DNA from: an uncultured Collinsella sp.
Lineage (GTDB): Bacteria; Actinomycetota; Coriobacteriia; Coriobacteriales; Coriobacteriaceae
Length of the DNA: 39,201 bases
Assembly (NCBI GenBank): GCA_902489665.1
Contig: CABUAT010000019.1
Location: 1-39,201, forward strand
Direction of reading: 5' to 3'
Made by a program: the position numbers and the translations under genes. Shown one piece after another: positions 1-8,057 of this stretch. Every line of letters starts with the position of its first letter. Position 1 is the stretch's first letter. Under the pieces are notes generated by a model. The model was given only the letters and a program-made list of their open reading frames with translations. It had not been told where the DNA came from and ran no database searches.

Positions 1-90
1 GGTCATGCCGCCGAAGTTGAAAGGCAGATTGCCGCTCTGGCGGGTTTGCAGCGTCAACTGGTTACGCGGTTCGTAGAACCGCGTAACTAA
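1..90 (+). CDS. 3' end of an unidentified gene (partial)
   Basis: The first 90 bases form an open frame that enters from the left edge and ends at TAA (88-90). The 29 visible residues are hydrophilic and helical in character, rich in Ala, Gln, Leu and Arg, and end in VEPRN. That is compatible with the C-terminal helix of a regulator such as a MerR-type protein, but the family cannot be named. The frame converges on queA: its stop codon overlaps the queA stop on the other strand by two bases. Only the fragment is visible, so it could be a chance open frame. Confidence 0.4.
   Translation, partial: GHAAEVERQIAALAGLQRQLVTRFVEPRN
61..87. terminator. Perfect 12-bp hairpin at the convergent gene ends
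   Basis: GTTACGCGGTTC (61-72) and its exact reverse complement (76-87) are separated by only GTA. The hairpin lies inside the last codons of the left-edge frame and touches the queA stop. It may end transcription in both directions. No T-run follows on either strand, so it is not a textbook intrinsic terminator. Confidence 0.45.
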
Positions 91-1298
91 CAAATGAGCA
101 TCGCGTCGCCGAAGCTGAAGAAGCGGTAACGTTCTTCGATAGCAGCAGCGTAGGCATCCATGATCTGGTCGCGGGTGGCAAGTGCGCTCACGAGCATCAT
201 GAGCGTGGAGCGCGGCACGTGGAAGTTCGTGATCAGCGCGTCGACCACGTGATAGGTCGAGCCGGGCATGAGGTAGAGCTGCGTTGTCGCGTTCTCGCGC
301 ACCACGATGTCGCCGCGGCCGAGCGTGTCGGCCCCGTCCTCGCGGCCCTCAAAATAGCGCGCCGTCACAGCCGGATCGGACACCGGCGCGTCCGCGTCAA
401 ACGCGCTCTCGAGCGAGCGCACCGCGGTGGTGCCGACGGCGATCACACGATGACCCTCGGCCTTGGCCTTGTGCACGGCATCGACAACCTCCTGCGACAC
501 GTGGTAGCGCTCGGTGTGCATCACGTGCTGCGTGGGGTCGTCCTCCTCCACCAGACGGAAGGTATCGATACCCACCTCGAGCTCGACGGCGGCAAACTTG
601 GCACCCTTGGCCTCGATAGCGGCCATGAGCTCGGGCGTAAAGTGCAGACCCGCCGTGGGAGCGGCAGCCGAGTGCTCCTCCTTCATGGCGTAGACGGTCT
701 GGTACTTCTCGGGATCGCCCTCGTAATCGGTAATGTAGGGCGGCAGCGGCACGTGACCGGCGGCATGAATGGCCTCGTCGAGCGTGCGCGGCTCGCCGGC
801 GGCATTGCAGCCGGCCGGCTCAAAACGCACCAGGCGGCCGCCGCGGCTATCGGTGACAAAGTCGACAACCTCGGCCGTCAGCACCACGGGAGCCCCCTCG
901 GGCGCATGGGCGCCACCGGCGCGATACTCAATATGAGCACCGGGCTTCAGGCGCTTGCCCGGCTTGACCAGACACTCCCAAACGTGACCCAGCGGGTCAA
1001 CATCCTCGCGGCGCTTGAGCAGCAGTGTCTCGACCACGCCACCCGAGCCCGCCTTGCGACCGATAAGACGGGCCGGCATCACGCGCGTCTTGTTGATGAC
1101 GAGCACGTCGCCCGGCTCGATATAGTCGATGATGTCGCGGAAGATGCGGTGCTCAACGGTACCGCCATGCTTTAGCGGCGTTCCCGCCTGAGAGCCCTTG
1201 CGATCCACCACCAGCAATCGGCAGGAATCGCGCGGCTCGGCAGGAGCTTGGGCGATCAGTTCCTCAGGAAGGTTGTAGTCAAAATCATCGGTACGCAT
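87..1298 (-). CDS. queA: S-adenosylmethionine:tRNA ribosyltransferase-isomerase QueA
   Basis: QueA transfers and isomerises the ribosyl group of SAM onto 7-aminomethyl-7-deazaguanine in tRNA, giving epoxyqueuosine. It is a cytosolic enzyme. The 403-residue product starts MRTDDFDYNLPEELIAQAP, which is typical of the family. It also has the PTAGLHFTPELM motif, the IVVRENATTQLYLMPG stretch and the C-terminal NFHVPRSTLMMLVSA motif, and it has full family length. The ATG at 1298 was chosen because AAAGAGG lies five bases upstream; a longer GTG-initiated frame would bury this site. The epoxyqueuosine reductase queH lies on the same strand at 7415-7990, separated by the low-GC arginine block. Confidence 0.95.
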   Translation of the reverse strand: MRTDDFDYNLPEELIAQAPAEPRDSCRLLVVDRKGSQAGTPLKHGGTVEHRIFRDIIDYIEPGDVLVINKTRVMPARLIGRKAGSGGVVETLLLKRREDVDPLGHVWECLVKPGKRLKPGAHIEYRAGGAHAPEGAPVVLTAEVVDFVTDSRGGRLVRFEPAGCNAAGEPRTLDEAIHAAGHVPLPPYITDYEGDPEKYQTVYAMKEEHSAAAPTAGLHFTPELMAAIEAKGAKFAAVELEVGIDTFRLVEEDDPTQHVMHTERYHVSQEVVDAVHKAKAEGHRVIAVGTTAVRSLESAFDADAPVSDPAVTARYFEGREDGADTLGRGDIVVRENATTQLYLMPGSTYHVVDALITNFHVPRSTLMMLVSALATRDQIMDAYAAAIEERYRFFSFGDAMLIC

Positions 1299-1316
1299 CT
1301 TTGCCTCTTTCACAAA

Positions 1317-1347
1317 GCGCGTCAGTCGAAAAAATCGACTGACGCGC
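1317..1347 (-). repeat. Perfect 13-bp inverted repeat upstream of queA
   Basis: Bases 1317-1329 (gcgcgtcagtcga) pair exactly with 1335-1347 around a five-A loop. The repeat sits 18 bp before the queA start and about 85 bp after the end of the ornithine carbamoyltransferase gene. No T-run follows the stem on the minus strand. It may be a barrier to read-through from the arginine operon, a leader hairpin of queA or an operator. The sequence does not decide among these. Confidence 0.5.
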
Positions 1348-1432
1348 GCATCATTCTCCCCTGTATCCTATCAGCTTGTTGAGAGAAATATAGTATGGCA
1401 AACAGATTTGCGACTGTTTTCTCAACGCCCCG

Positions 1433-2443
1433 CTACTTAAGCGTTGCGTACATCACCGCCTTAATCGTATGCATGCGATTCTCCGCTTCTTGGAAAACAC
1501 GAGATTTATCGGACTCAAAAACCTCGTCCGTGACTTCCATTTCGGTGACTCCAAACTTCTCAGCAATTTCGGCACCAACAGTAGTATTAGTATCGTGGAA
1601 GCTCGGAAGGCAGTGGAGGAAAATCGCCTCGGGCTTTGCCATAGACATCACCTCAGCGGTCACACGATACGGCGACATTAGCTTAATGCGGCTTTCCCAC
1701 AGCTCTGCGGGCTGACCCATGCCAACCCAAACATCCGTGTAAATTACATCGGCATCACGAGCGCCTTCCTCAATATCCTCTGTAATGGTAATCGTCGATC
1801 CATGCTCGGCCGCAATACGACTACATTCTGCAAGGAGTTCAGGGTCATAGGATGTAGCCCCCTCCGAATTTCCCCCGATTGGGCCGCAAGAACAGTAGTT
1901 AATGCCGAGCTTAGCGCAAATGACCATGAGCGAATCGGCGACGTTTCCGGCCGCCTTACCAAAAAATGTAAGTTTCCTGCCCTTAATCTCTCCAAACTCT
2001 TCACGCATGGTCAGAATATCGGCAAGCACTTGAGTCGGGTGAAATTCAGTAGTCAGCCCATTCCAAACGGGAACCCCAGCTTTTGCAGCAAGCTCCTCAA
2101 CCTTCGTCTGCTCAAAGCCGCGGTATTCAATTCCGTCATACATGCGGCCAAGGACGCGAGCCGTGTCCTCAATCGACTCCTTTTTGCCCATCTGGGACGA
2201 GCCCGGATCCAAATAAGTTACACCCATGCCAAGGTCAAGTGCACCAACTTCGAAGGCGCAACGAGTACGCGTGGAAGTCTTCTCAAATAGCAAAACAATA
2301 TTCTTACCTTCAAGGTATTTATGCGGAACACCGGCACGCTTCATGCTTTTGAAGTTAGCAGAAAGCTCAAGCAGATACTCAATCTCTTCCGTCGTGTAAT
2401 CAAGCAGCTTCAGAAAACTGCGCCCAGCGATGTTAACACCCAT
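1433..2443 (-). CDS. arcB: Ornithine carbamoyltransferase, probably catabolic (ArcB type)
   Basis: The enzyme interconverts citrulline plus phosphate with ornithine plus carbamoyl phosphate. In the arginine deiminase pathway it runs in the catabolic direction. Numbering from the ATG at 2452, the carbamoyl-phosphate motifs STRTR (60-64), HPTQ (138-141) and HCLPSFHD (280-287) are intact, and the C-terminus ENRMHTIKAVM is standard. The usual GDARNN stretch reads GKAAGN (165-170), and the SMG loop reads GMG (244-246), so the ornithine side is atypical. The start at 2443 is preferred because AGGAG lies nine bases upstream; it abuts the ATG at 2452. The gene is last in the operon after the transporter and arginine deiminase, 32 bp behind the latter. 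A different carbamoyltransferase specificity is possible. Confidence 0.88.
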   Translation of the reverse strand: MGVNIAGRSFLKLLDYTTEEIEYLLELSANFKSMKRAGVPHKYLEGKNIVLLFEKTSTRTRCAFEVGALDLGMGVTYLDPGSSQMGKKESIEDTARVLGRMYDGIEYRGFEQTKVEELAAKAGVPVWNGLTTEFHPTQVLADILTMREEFGEIKGRKLTFFGKAAGNVADSLMVICAKLGINYCSCGPIGGNSEGATSYDPELLAECSRIAAEHGSTITITEDIEEGARDADVIYTDVWVGMGQPAELWESRIKLMSPYRVTAEVMSMAKPEAIFLHCLPSFHDTNTTVGAEIAEKFGVTEMEVTDEVFESDKSRVFQEAENRMHTIKAVMYATLK

Positions 2444-2475
2444 ATTCGCCATCTCCTATCACAGTGGATTTGCAA

Positions 2476-3720
2476 CTAAATATCTTCGCGCCAGAAGGGC
2501 ATGCTCATGCAGCGCGGGCCGCCACGACCGCGGGACAGCTCCTCGGAGGGAACGACCAAAAGTTCCAAACCGTTCTTGTAGAGCTCATCATTTGTGACAA
2601 CATTGCGCTCGTAAACACAGACTTTACCAGGAGCAACGGCAAGAGTGTTCGACCCGTCGTTCCACTGCTCGCGAGATGCCTCAACCATATCGCCGGCACC
2701 GCACTCAATAAGCTGCACCTTCTCCACGCCAGTAGCCATTTCAAGAATATGTTCAAGCGTGTCATCAATCTCTTGAACAGCGACCATTCCCTCAGAGTCA
2801 CCACGAGTCAGACGATAAACACGAAGGGTCTCAAAAATACCGGGATAAACTGTGAACTTATCGAAATCCACCATGGTGCAAACGGTGTCAAGATGCATGT
2901 AAGCATAGCCGTTGGGGATTTTAATAGCGTAAACGGTATCGATCTCAGAATTCCCAGATCCCCAGAACAAATTCTTTGCAAGCTCCTCAATCGCAGCCGC
3001 CTCAGTTCGCTGGCTAATTCCAATAGCCAAGGTATGAGCGTTAATGTTAAGCACATCACCGCCCTCGATATGCCAGGGATTCTTATGGTCGTACCAAATC
3101 GGAGTCCCTACATAATCGGGATGGTATTTGAAAATCGCTTCATAGAAGGGCACTTCACGATCTCGCTGTTTCCAATACATATGGTGAAGCAGAACGCCTT
3201 TGCCCACGGAAGCAAGAGGATCGCGAGAGAAATACGAGCTCGGAAGAGGCTTCAACACCAAATCATCGGGCTTCGCATCCTCATTATCCATCATACTAAG
3301 CGTAGTCGAGACGCGAGGCAGCTCAAGGTCACGATAACGATACCCCCCCATAGCCTCAAGTACAAACTGATACGAATCTGAAATAGCGTCGAGCTTTTCA
3401 CGAACAGCCTGCTCAAGCAGAGGATTGACAATCCCGCTCTCAGCCATAAATGTATCGGTAAACTCAGCGCGAGCCGAGGGGCATGCATCCAGCGCCTCAG
3501 CAACGAGTTTCTCCATATAGAGAACCTCAACACCTTCGCTCCTCAGAAGATCCGCAAAGGCATCATGCTCCTTTTGAGCCACATCAAGATAGAAACAGTC
3601 GTGAATCCAGACATCCTCGAACTCTTCCGCCTTTACGTTCACAAGGTCACGACCGGGGCGGTGAAGCACAACTTTCTTGAGCTTACCAATCTCGCTGTGT
3701 ACATTCAGTCCTTTAGACAT
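2476..3720 (-). CDS. arcA: Arginine deiminase
   Basis: This cytosolic enzyme hydrolyses arginine to citrulline and ammonia, the first step of the arginine deiminase pathway. The 414 residues match family length. The guanidino-group-modifying fold is shown by FSRDP (164-168), HIEGGD (217-222), HLDT (276-279) and the nucleophile Cys404 in GGPRCMSMPFWRED. The start has GGAG eight bases upstream. It lies between the transporter gene (28 bp upstream) and the carbamoyltransferase gene, so the three probably form one transcript. Carbamate kinase, which would make ATP in this pathway, is absent from the window. A second, divergent deiminase lies at 5445-6695. Confidence 0.95.
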   Translation of the reverse strand: MSKGLNVHSEIGKLKKVVLHRPGRDLVNVKAEEFEDVWIHDCFYLDVAQKEHDAFADLLRSEGVEVLYMEKLVAEALDACPSARAEFTDTFMAESGIVNPLLEQAVREKLDAISDSYQFVLEAMGGYRYRDLELPRVSTTLSMMDNEDAKPDDLVLKPLPSSYFSRDPLASVGKGVLLHHMYWKQRDREVPFYEAIFKYHPDYVGTPIWYDHKNPWHIEGGDVLNINAHTLAIGISQRTEAAAIEELAKNLFWGSGNSEIDTVYAIKIPNGYAYMHLDTVCTMVDFDKFTVYPGIFETLRVYRLTRGDSEGMVAVQEIDDTLEHILEMATGVEKVQLIECGAGDMVEASREQWNDGSNTLAVAPGKVCVYERNVVTNDELYKNGLELLVVPSEELSRGRGGPRCMSMPFWREDI

Positions 3721-3748
3721 TCCTGTTACTCCATTTCAGCCATGAAAC

Positions 3749-5191
3749 CTACAGGGCAATAAGTCCCGAGATTGCTACGAATACGATATTGATGAGCGAC
3801 ACGACCAAGAAGAATTTCCAAACGGTCTTCCACCACTGGCCAAGCTTGATCTTGCACACGCCCAAACCCGCTACAAGAATGGCGCTAGTAGGACAGATCA
3901 AAGACATCGTCGCGCTACCCATGGAGAGAGCCCACACGGCAGCCTCGGGATTAAGGCCCATGAGTTCGGTCAAAGGTCCAAAAATGGGAGCGGTCAGTGC
4001 TGCAAGGCCAGATGAGCTGGGAACCAGGATCGCCAGGAGGTTCTCAACCGCATAAAGAAGCGTAGTAAAGAGAACCGCCGGGATGCCGCCCAGACCAGTG
4101 GCGAGCGCATTGAGGATGGTATCGATGATCATGCCGTCAGAGGCAATGACAAGGATGCCACGCGCAAGTCCAACGACAATTGCCGAGAAAGCAAAGTCAG
4201 CGATACCCGCAACAAATTCCTGAGCGATGACGTCCTGACTAAAGCCCGCAATAACACCAGCCAACAAGCCCATGGCCAAAAAGACCGCAGAAATCTCGTT
4301 CATATACCAGCCCTGGGTCACAAGTCCCCAGATGATAAGGCACATTCCAGCGATAAATACCGCAAGCACGCCTTTTTGACGACCCGTAAATTCTGCATCA
4401 AGGGCAGATTCATCGGCAGCGAACTCGACTTTCTTGGCGATATCATCCTCAAATGTGATCGATGACTCAGGATTCTTCTTTACCCTTCGTGCATAGAGGA
4501 CAACCCAAGTAATTGCAACGGCGGTCAAAACAACCCAGGCAATCATACGCAGCCACAGCTGGGGGTTGCCCTGAATACCAAGAATACCTTGCGCAATGAG
4601 AACATTAAACGGATTAATCGTTGAGGCGATGTAACCCGTGCGCGCTCCAACGAACACGACCATGAACGCCGTCATCGAGTCGAAGCCCATAGCCATCATA
4701 ATTGGCATGAAGATCGCAAAGAACGGGAGAGTTTCTTCCGCCATGCCAAAGCTCGTTCCGCCCAATGCAAAGAGAACCATCGCAATAGGAATAATTAGAA
4801 TGTCTTTGTTCTTAAAGCGGCGAACGACACGACCCATTCCGCTCGTGATAGCGCCCGTTTTAGTAATAACCTGAAACGAACCGCCCACAATCAAGATGAA
4901 TGCAACGACCTCAATTGCCTCTTGTATACCGCGCGTTGGAGCCTGAAGAACATCGAAGACACCTTGTCTGAGATCTACTTCATCCCCGGTTTCCTCGTCA
5001 ATATATGTCTTTTCACTCTGCTCATACGTACCTGCGACAGTGACTTCACGACCGTTCACCTCCTGACGCTGATAGGACCCAGAGGGAACAATCCACGTGA
5101 GAACAGCGAAGATGACCATAAGTGCAAAGATGATCGCATATACGTGCGGGACCTTGAACTGCTTGATGCCTTTCGAACTTTCCGCTGCCAT
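3749..5191 (-). CDS. YfcC-family transporter, probable arginine/ornithine exchanger
   Basis: A 480-residue polytopic membrane protein of the DcuC/YfcC superfamily. It has a short cytoplasmic N-terminus and a first membrane segment ending in the family motif VPSGSY (about 35-40). A periplasm-side loop rich in Glu, Asp and Thr follows, then roughly 11 more hydrophobic segments, with TINPFNVLIAQG near the middle. YfcC-like carriers are common in arginine deiminase operons. As the first gene of the operon with arcA and arcB, its likely job is arginine uptake in exchange for ornithine or citrulline. The substrate is inferred from context only. Its start has GGAGGAGAT directly upstream. Confidence 0.88.
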   Translation of the reverse strand: MAAESSKGIKQFKVPHVYAIIFALMVIFAVLTWIVPSGSYQRQEVNGREVTVAGTYEQSEKTYIDEETGDEVDLRQGVFDVLQAPTRGIQEAIEVVAFILIVGGSFQVITKTGAITSGMGRVVRRFKNKDILIIPIAMVLFALGGTSFGMAEETLPFFAIFMPIMMAMGFDSMTAFMVVFVGARTGYIASTINPFNVLIAQGILGIQGNPQLWLRMIAWVVLTAVAITWVVLYARRVKKNPESSITFEDDIAKKVEFAADESALDAEFTGRQKGVLAVFIAGMCLIIWGLVTQGWYMNEISAVFLAMGLLAGVIAGFSQDVIAQEFVAGIADFAFSAIVVGLARGILVIASDGMIIDTILNALATGLGGIPAVLFTTLLYAVENLLAILVPSSSGLAALTAPIFGPLTELMGLNPEAAVWALSMGSATMSLICPTSAILVAGLGVCKIKLGQWWKTVWKFFLVVSLINIVFVAISGLIAL

Positions 5192-5444
5192 ATCTCCTCC
5201 TTCATTCCTTTTCCCATCTATCCAGCTGGCACCATAAATGTATGAGGTTGCTCAGCGGTGGTCGGGCAACCATCGCTATCGTGTCGCTTTTCACCTATGA
5301 ACGGCAGCTAAAGTGACGTTATTAATCAATCTGATATTTTAAATTGATGTTATTTGTCAATTACATACGTCTTTTAACTTTTCCGCAACACAACAAGGAA
5401 CCTGCCTTAGCCTTATATAAAAACCAGCAGGACAGGAGACAGGC
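5192..5444. promoter_or_regulatory. Divergent AT-rich control region of the arginine genes
   Basis: This 253-bp region separates the transporter-arcA-arcB operon (minus) from the second deiminase gene (plus). It is much more AT-rich than the rest of the window around 5310-5420. It holds an inverted repeat (ATCAAT at 5325-5330, ATTGAT at 5343-5348) and a plus-strand TATATA at 5414-5419 as a possible -10 box, 26 bp before the second deiminase. A shared regulator acting here is plausible; the HTH protein at 6698-7354 is the obvious candidate. No clear ArgR box was found. Confidence 0.5.
5331..5360 (-). promoter_or_regulatory. Candidate promoter of the arginine deiminase operon
   Basis: On the minus strand a perfect TTGACA (5355-5360) is followed after 18 bp by TATCAG (5331-5336), four of six matches to the -10 consensus. 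The inverted repeat at 5325-5348 overlaps the -10 region, so a bound regulator could block or recruit polymerase. Confidence 0.4.
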
Positions 5445-6695
5445 ATGCAAGGCATACACATAACAAATGAAATCGGTCATTTAAAAGCCGTACTTGTCCA
5501 TCGACCAGGAGCTGAAACACAAAACTACCCTGATGCCGACTTCAGCCAAGTTTTCTCCCTGCGAAAATGGAGCGGTCGTTTTGACCTCGACAAAGCAATG
5601 TATGAGCACGATTCCATGGTTCAATTGCTTGAGAAGCATGGCGTAGAAACCATTGAAATTAGGGACCTTCTCGAAGACTCACTTGAAACTGAGCCCCAAT
5701 CACTTAAATATTTTATTGATGACTACCTCCGTTGCAGCGGGGCAACAGGCAGAGAGTTCCTCGAGGCAATAACCCAGCTGTTTGAGAACGCTAAGAACAC
5801 CCAGGAATTGGTGAATATAGTACTTAACGGCATTCGCTTTGGAGACACTGAGCTATGTTCAAACCAGTCGGAAACACTACGGGCGCTCGTGCACGAGCAA
5901 TTTGATCCCGCCTCGCTCTTGGTCAATCCCCTCAACACGCTTTTTTTCACTCGTGATCCTGCTGTGGTAGTCGGAGACGGCATCATCCTAAATCATATGT
6001 ATTGGCCTGAGCGTGATCGTGAGGTCGCCTTATACCGGCAGATATTCACCCACCACAAGATCATGGGAGAAACTCCAATATGTGATTTGAACAGGAGTAG
6101 CTACCATATAGAAGGCGGAGACATTATTGTTATCAGTGCTAAGACAATATTAGTTGGAATCTCTGACCGAACTGAACCCGCCGCCGTCGAGTCACTTGCC
6201 AAAGAGCTCCTGACCTCAAATAAATTCCAGACCACCGAGCTAATTGCGATTCGAGTCCCCTCTGACGGGCTGCGTATCCACCTCGATACGTTCATAAGTA
6301 GAATTGATCACGACGCGTTCCTCATCGATCGTGAGATATGCAATGCCGTTGATGCATACAGCATTCAACTAAAACGATCCGGAAGGGGCCTTACGATCAC
6401 TCCTATCGATCGCACGATTCCGGAAATACTCTCTGCAGCCTGTTGCGAACCAATAAAAGTGATTGACTGCGGAGGCGGGAATCAAACCGCCTACGAAAGA
6501 GAACGCCGGAACAACGCAACGTCTATCCTTGCGCTCTCGCCAGGAAAACTATGCGTATATGAAGAAAACGTTTGGACCAACGAAGCGCTTGAGAAAGCAG
6601 GAATGGAATTATTCCCGCTATCCATTGACGAGCTCACCAAAGGCTATGGTGGCACAAACTGTCTATGCCTCCCTCTGTGGCGAGAGGATCTATAG
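5445..6695 (+). CDS. arcA: Second, divergent arginine deiminase paralogue
   Basis: A 416-residue guanidino-modifying enzyme that keeps every catalytic element: FFTRDP (167-172), HIEGGD (221-226), HLDT (279-282) and the nucleophile Cys406 in GGTNCLCLPLWRED. It is clearly diverged from the neighbouring arcA, especially in residues 25-60, where an extra stretch around KWSGRFDLD replaces the usual segment. It is transcribed away from the arcDAB-like operon, and its stop lies two bases before the start of an HTH regulator, which suggests translational coupling. It is probably an arginine deiminase with a different affinity or control; a related guanidino substrate cannot be excluded. The start has CAGGAG six bases upstream. 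Confidence 0.88.
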   Translation: MQGIHITNEIGHLKAVLVHRPGAETQNYPDADFSQVFSLRKWSGRFDLDKAMYEHDSMVQLLEKHGVETIEIRDLLEDSLETEPQSLKYFIDDYLRCSGATGREFLEAITQLFENAKNTQELVNIVLNGIRFGDTELCSNQSETLRALVHEQFDPASLLVNPLNTLFFTRDPAVVVGDGIILNHMYWPERDREVALYRQIFTHHKIMGETPICDLNRSSYHIEGGDIIVISAKTILVGISDRTEPAAVESLAKELLTSNKFQTTELIAIRVPSDGLRIHLDTFISRIDHDAFLIDREICNAVDAYSIQLKRSGRGLTITPIDRTIPEILSAACCEPIKVIDCGGGNQTAYERERRNNATSILALSPGKLCVYEENVWTNEALEKAGMELFPLSIDELTKGYGGTNCLCLPLWREDL

Positions 6696-6697
6696 CC

Positions 6698-7354
6698 ATG
6701 GGCTTCGGGGCAAATATTCGTAAACTCCGCACCATGGAGCATCTTGGTCAGGCGCAACTTGCAGAGATGTTGGGGGTATCTAAAGAGACCGTTTGTCGTT
6801 GGGAAAAAAGTCGGTATGCCCCCCGTGAGCGCTATATTGAAAAGTTACAAGCGCTCTTCGGTTGCACCCGCGATGAACTTGTTGGCGAGGAAAACGGTTT
6901 GGCTGTAAAGCTCGCAAATAAAAGAATCGTCACCGACGAAGACCCTGCTATCCACGAAATGGAGGGCACATTTCCCGTCATCGATATCGAATCGCAAAAG
7001 CGCCGCATCACGCACGGCCAACAAAATGCTTGCGCGCCTGTAGACGTAGCCAAACGTCACCCACATAGCGTTTTCGTTAAAATCAAAGGCGACGAAATGT
7101 CCCGCATTTACCCTCCCGGCAGCTTACTACTTGTCGATACCACCGCAAAGCCTTGGAACGGCTGTGCTGTATTGGCGCTCGCAGACGGTAAAACACCGGT
7201 AATTAGGCGATTTGCAGAAGGAAACGACATGATTGTGCTGTCGTCCCATTCATATGCAACAGCAAGTCCGGATCTGATGTTTAACAAACGGAGGATTAGA
7301 ATCATAGGAGTCGTCGTTTGGTATCAAGCGAGCCACGATCACACGCTTAATTAA
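6698..7354 (+). CDS. XRE-type regulator with a degenerate S24/LexA-like domain
   Basis: A 218-residue protein. Residues 5-62 form a Cro/CI-type helix-turn-helix (AQLAEMLGVSKETVCRWEKS), and residues 125-210 resemble the S24 peptidase fold of LexA and CI, ending IRIIGVVVWYQ. In active S24 proteins a GDSM-like motif carries the serine; here it reads GDEM (131-134). The position expected for the general-base lysine, before the final RF, is Arg170. It should therefore bind DNA without self-cleavage, perhaps using the domain for dimerisation or ligand sensing. The ATG at 6698 follows the deiminase stop by two bases, with AGAGG ten bases upstream. It is likely a regulator of the flanking arginine genes. 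Confidence 0.85.
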   Translation: MGFGANIRKLRTMEHLGQAQLAEMLGVSKETVCRWEKSRYAPRERYIEKLQALFGCTRDELVGEENGLAVKLANKRIVTDEDPAIHEMEGTFPVIDIESQKRRITHGQQNACAPVDVAKRHPHSVFVKIKGDEMSRIYPPGSLLLVDTTAKPWNGCAVLALADGKTPVIRRFAEGNDMIVLSSHSYATASPDLMFNKRRIRIIGVVVWYQASHDHTLN

Positions 7355-7414
7355 ATCGACTTTCCCAAAAACGACCGTACCGCACAGACAGCTCAAAGTC
7401 CCAGCCCAAATGAA

Positions 7415-7990
7415 CTACTTTTTGGCGGCTTTGCGCTCGTCGCGGATGCGGGCGCGATCCATGGCCGCCTCGACCGCCGAGAAACGGCAGCCGCAGTAAT
7501 TCTGCCGATACATGCCCAGCTCACGCGAACGGCGCGTAGCCTCGGGATAATACGGGCGAAAATCGCGAATCACCGGGGTGAGACCGCGGGCGGCAGCCAG
7601 ACGCTCCAAAACATCATTGCAGGTATCGAACAGCTGATACGGCGAGACGGCGAGCGTCGTGCCCACAAACTCAAACCCGCGCTCCTGGGCCACGCGGCAC
7701 GCCTCGGCCAAGCGCAGGGCATAGCACGAGCGACAGCGACGGGGCCGATCGGCACCCAGCGGGGCCACGCCGGCCTCCCAGCGCTCGCGGTCCTCCCCCG
7801 CCTCGATGAGCTCGATGTCGCCATCGGCACACCACCGGCGCAGCTCGTCCAGACGCCGCCGCCATTCATCGCGCGGTTGAATATTGGGATTGGTCCAGCA
7901 AATCGTGGGCTCAAACCCCTCCTCGCGCAGCAGGCGAACCGGCTCAAGCGAGCATGGTGCACAGCACGCATGCAGCAACAACGACTTCAT
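7415..7990 (-). CDS. queH: Epoxyqueuosine reductase QueH
   Basis: QueH reduces epoxyqueuosine in tRNA to queuosine, the last step after QueA, and replaces the unrelated QueG in many anaerobes. The 191-residue product has the family cysteines: HACCAPC (Cys9, Cys10, Cys13), RCRSCY (Cys86, Cys89) and YCGCRFS (Cys166, Cys168), which bind metal and an Fe-S cluster. The ATG at 7990 gives the usual MKSLLLHACC start and has GGGGA upstream; another ATG lies two codons earlier. It is on the same strand as queA, about 6 kb away, with the arginine block in between. Confidence 0.93.
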   Translation of the reverse strand: MKSLLLHACCAPCSLEPVRLLREEGFEPTICWTNPNIQPRDEWRRRLDELRRWCADGDIELIEAGEDRERWEAGVAPLGADRPRRCRSCYALRLAEACRVAQERGFEFVGTTLAVSPYQLFDTCNDVLERLAAARGLTPVIRDFRPYYPEATRRSRELGMYRQNYCGCRFSAVEAAMDRARIRDERKAAKK

Positions 7991-8057
7991 CGACATCCCC
8001 GTCCCAGAAAACTCACCCCGACATCATGGCAGCTAAAATAGCCCCGTCCCAAAAAGA

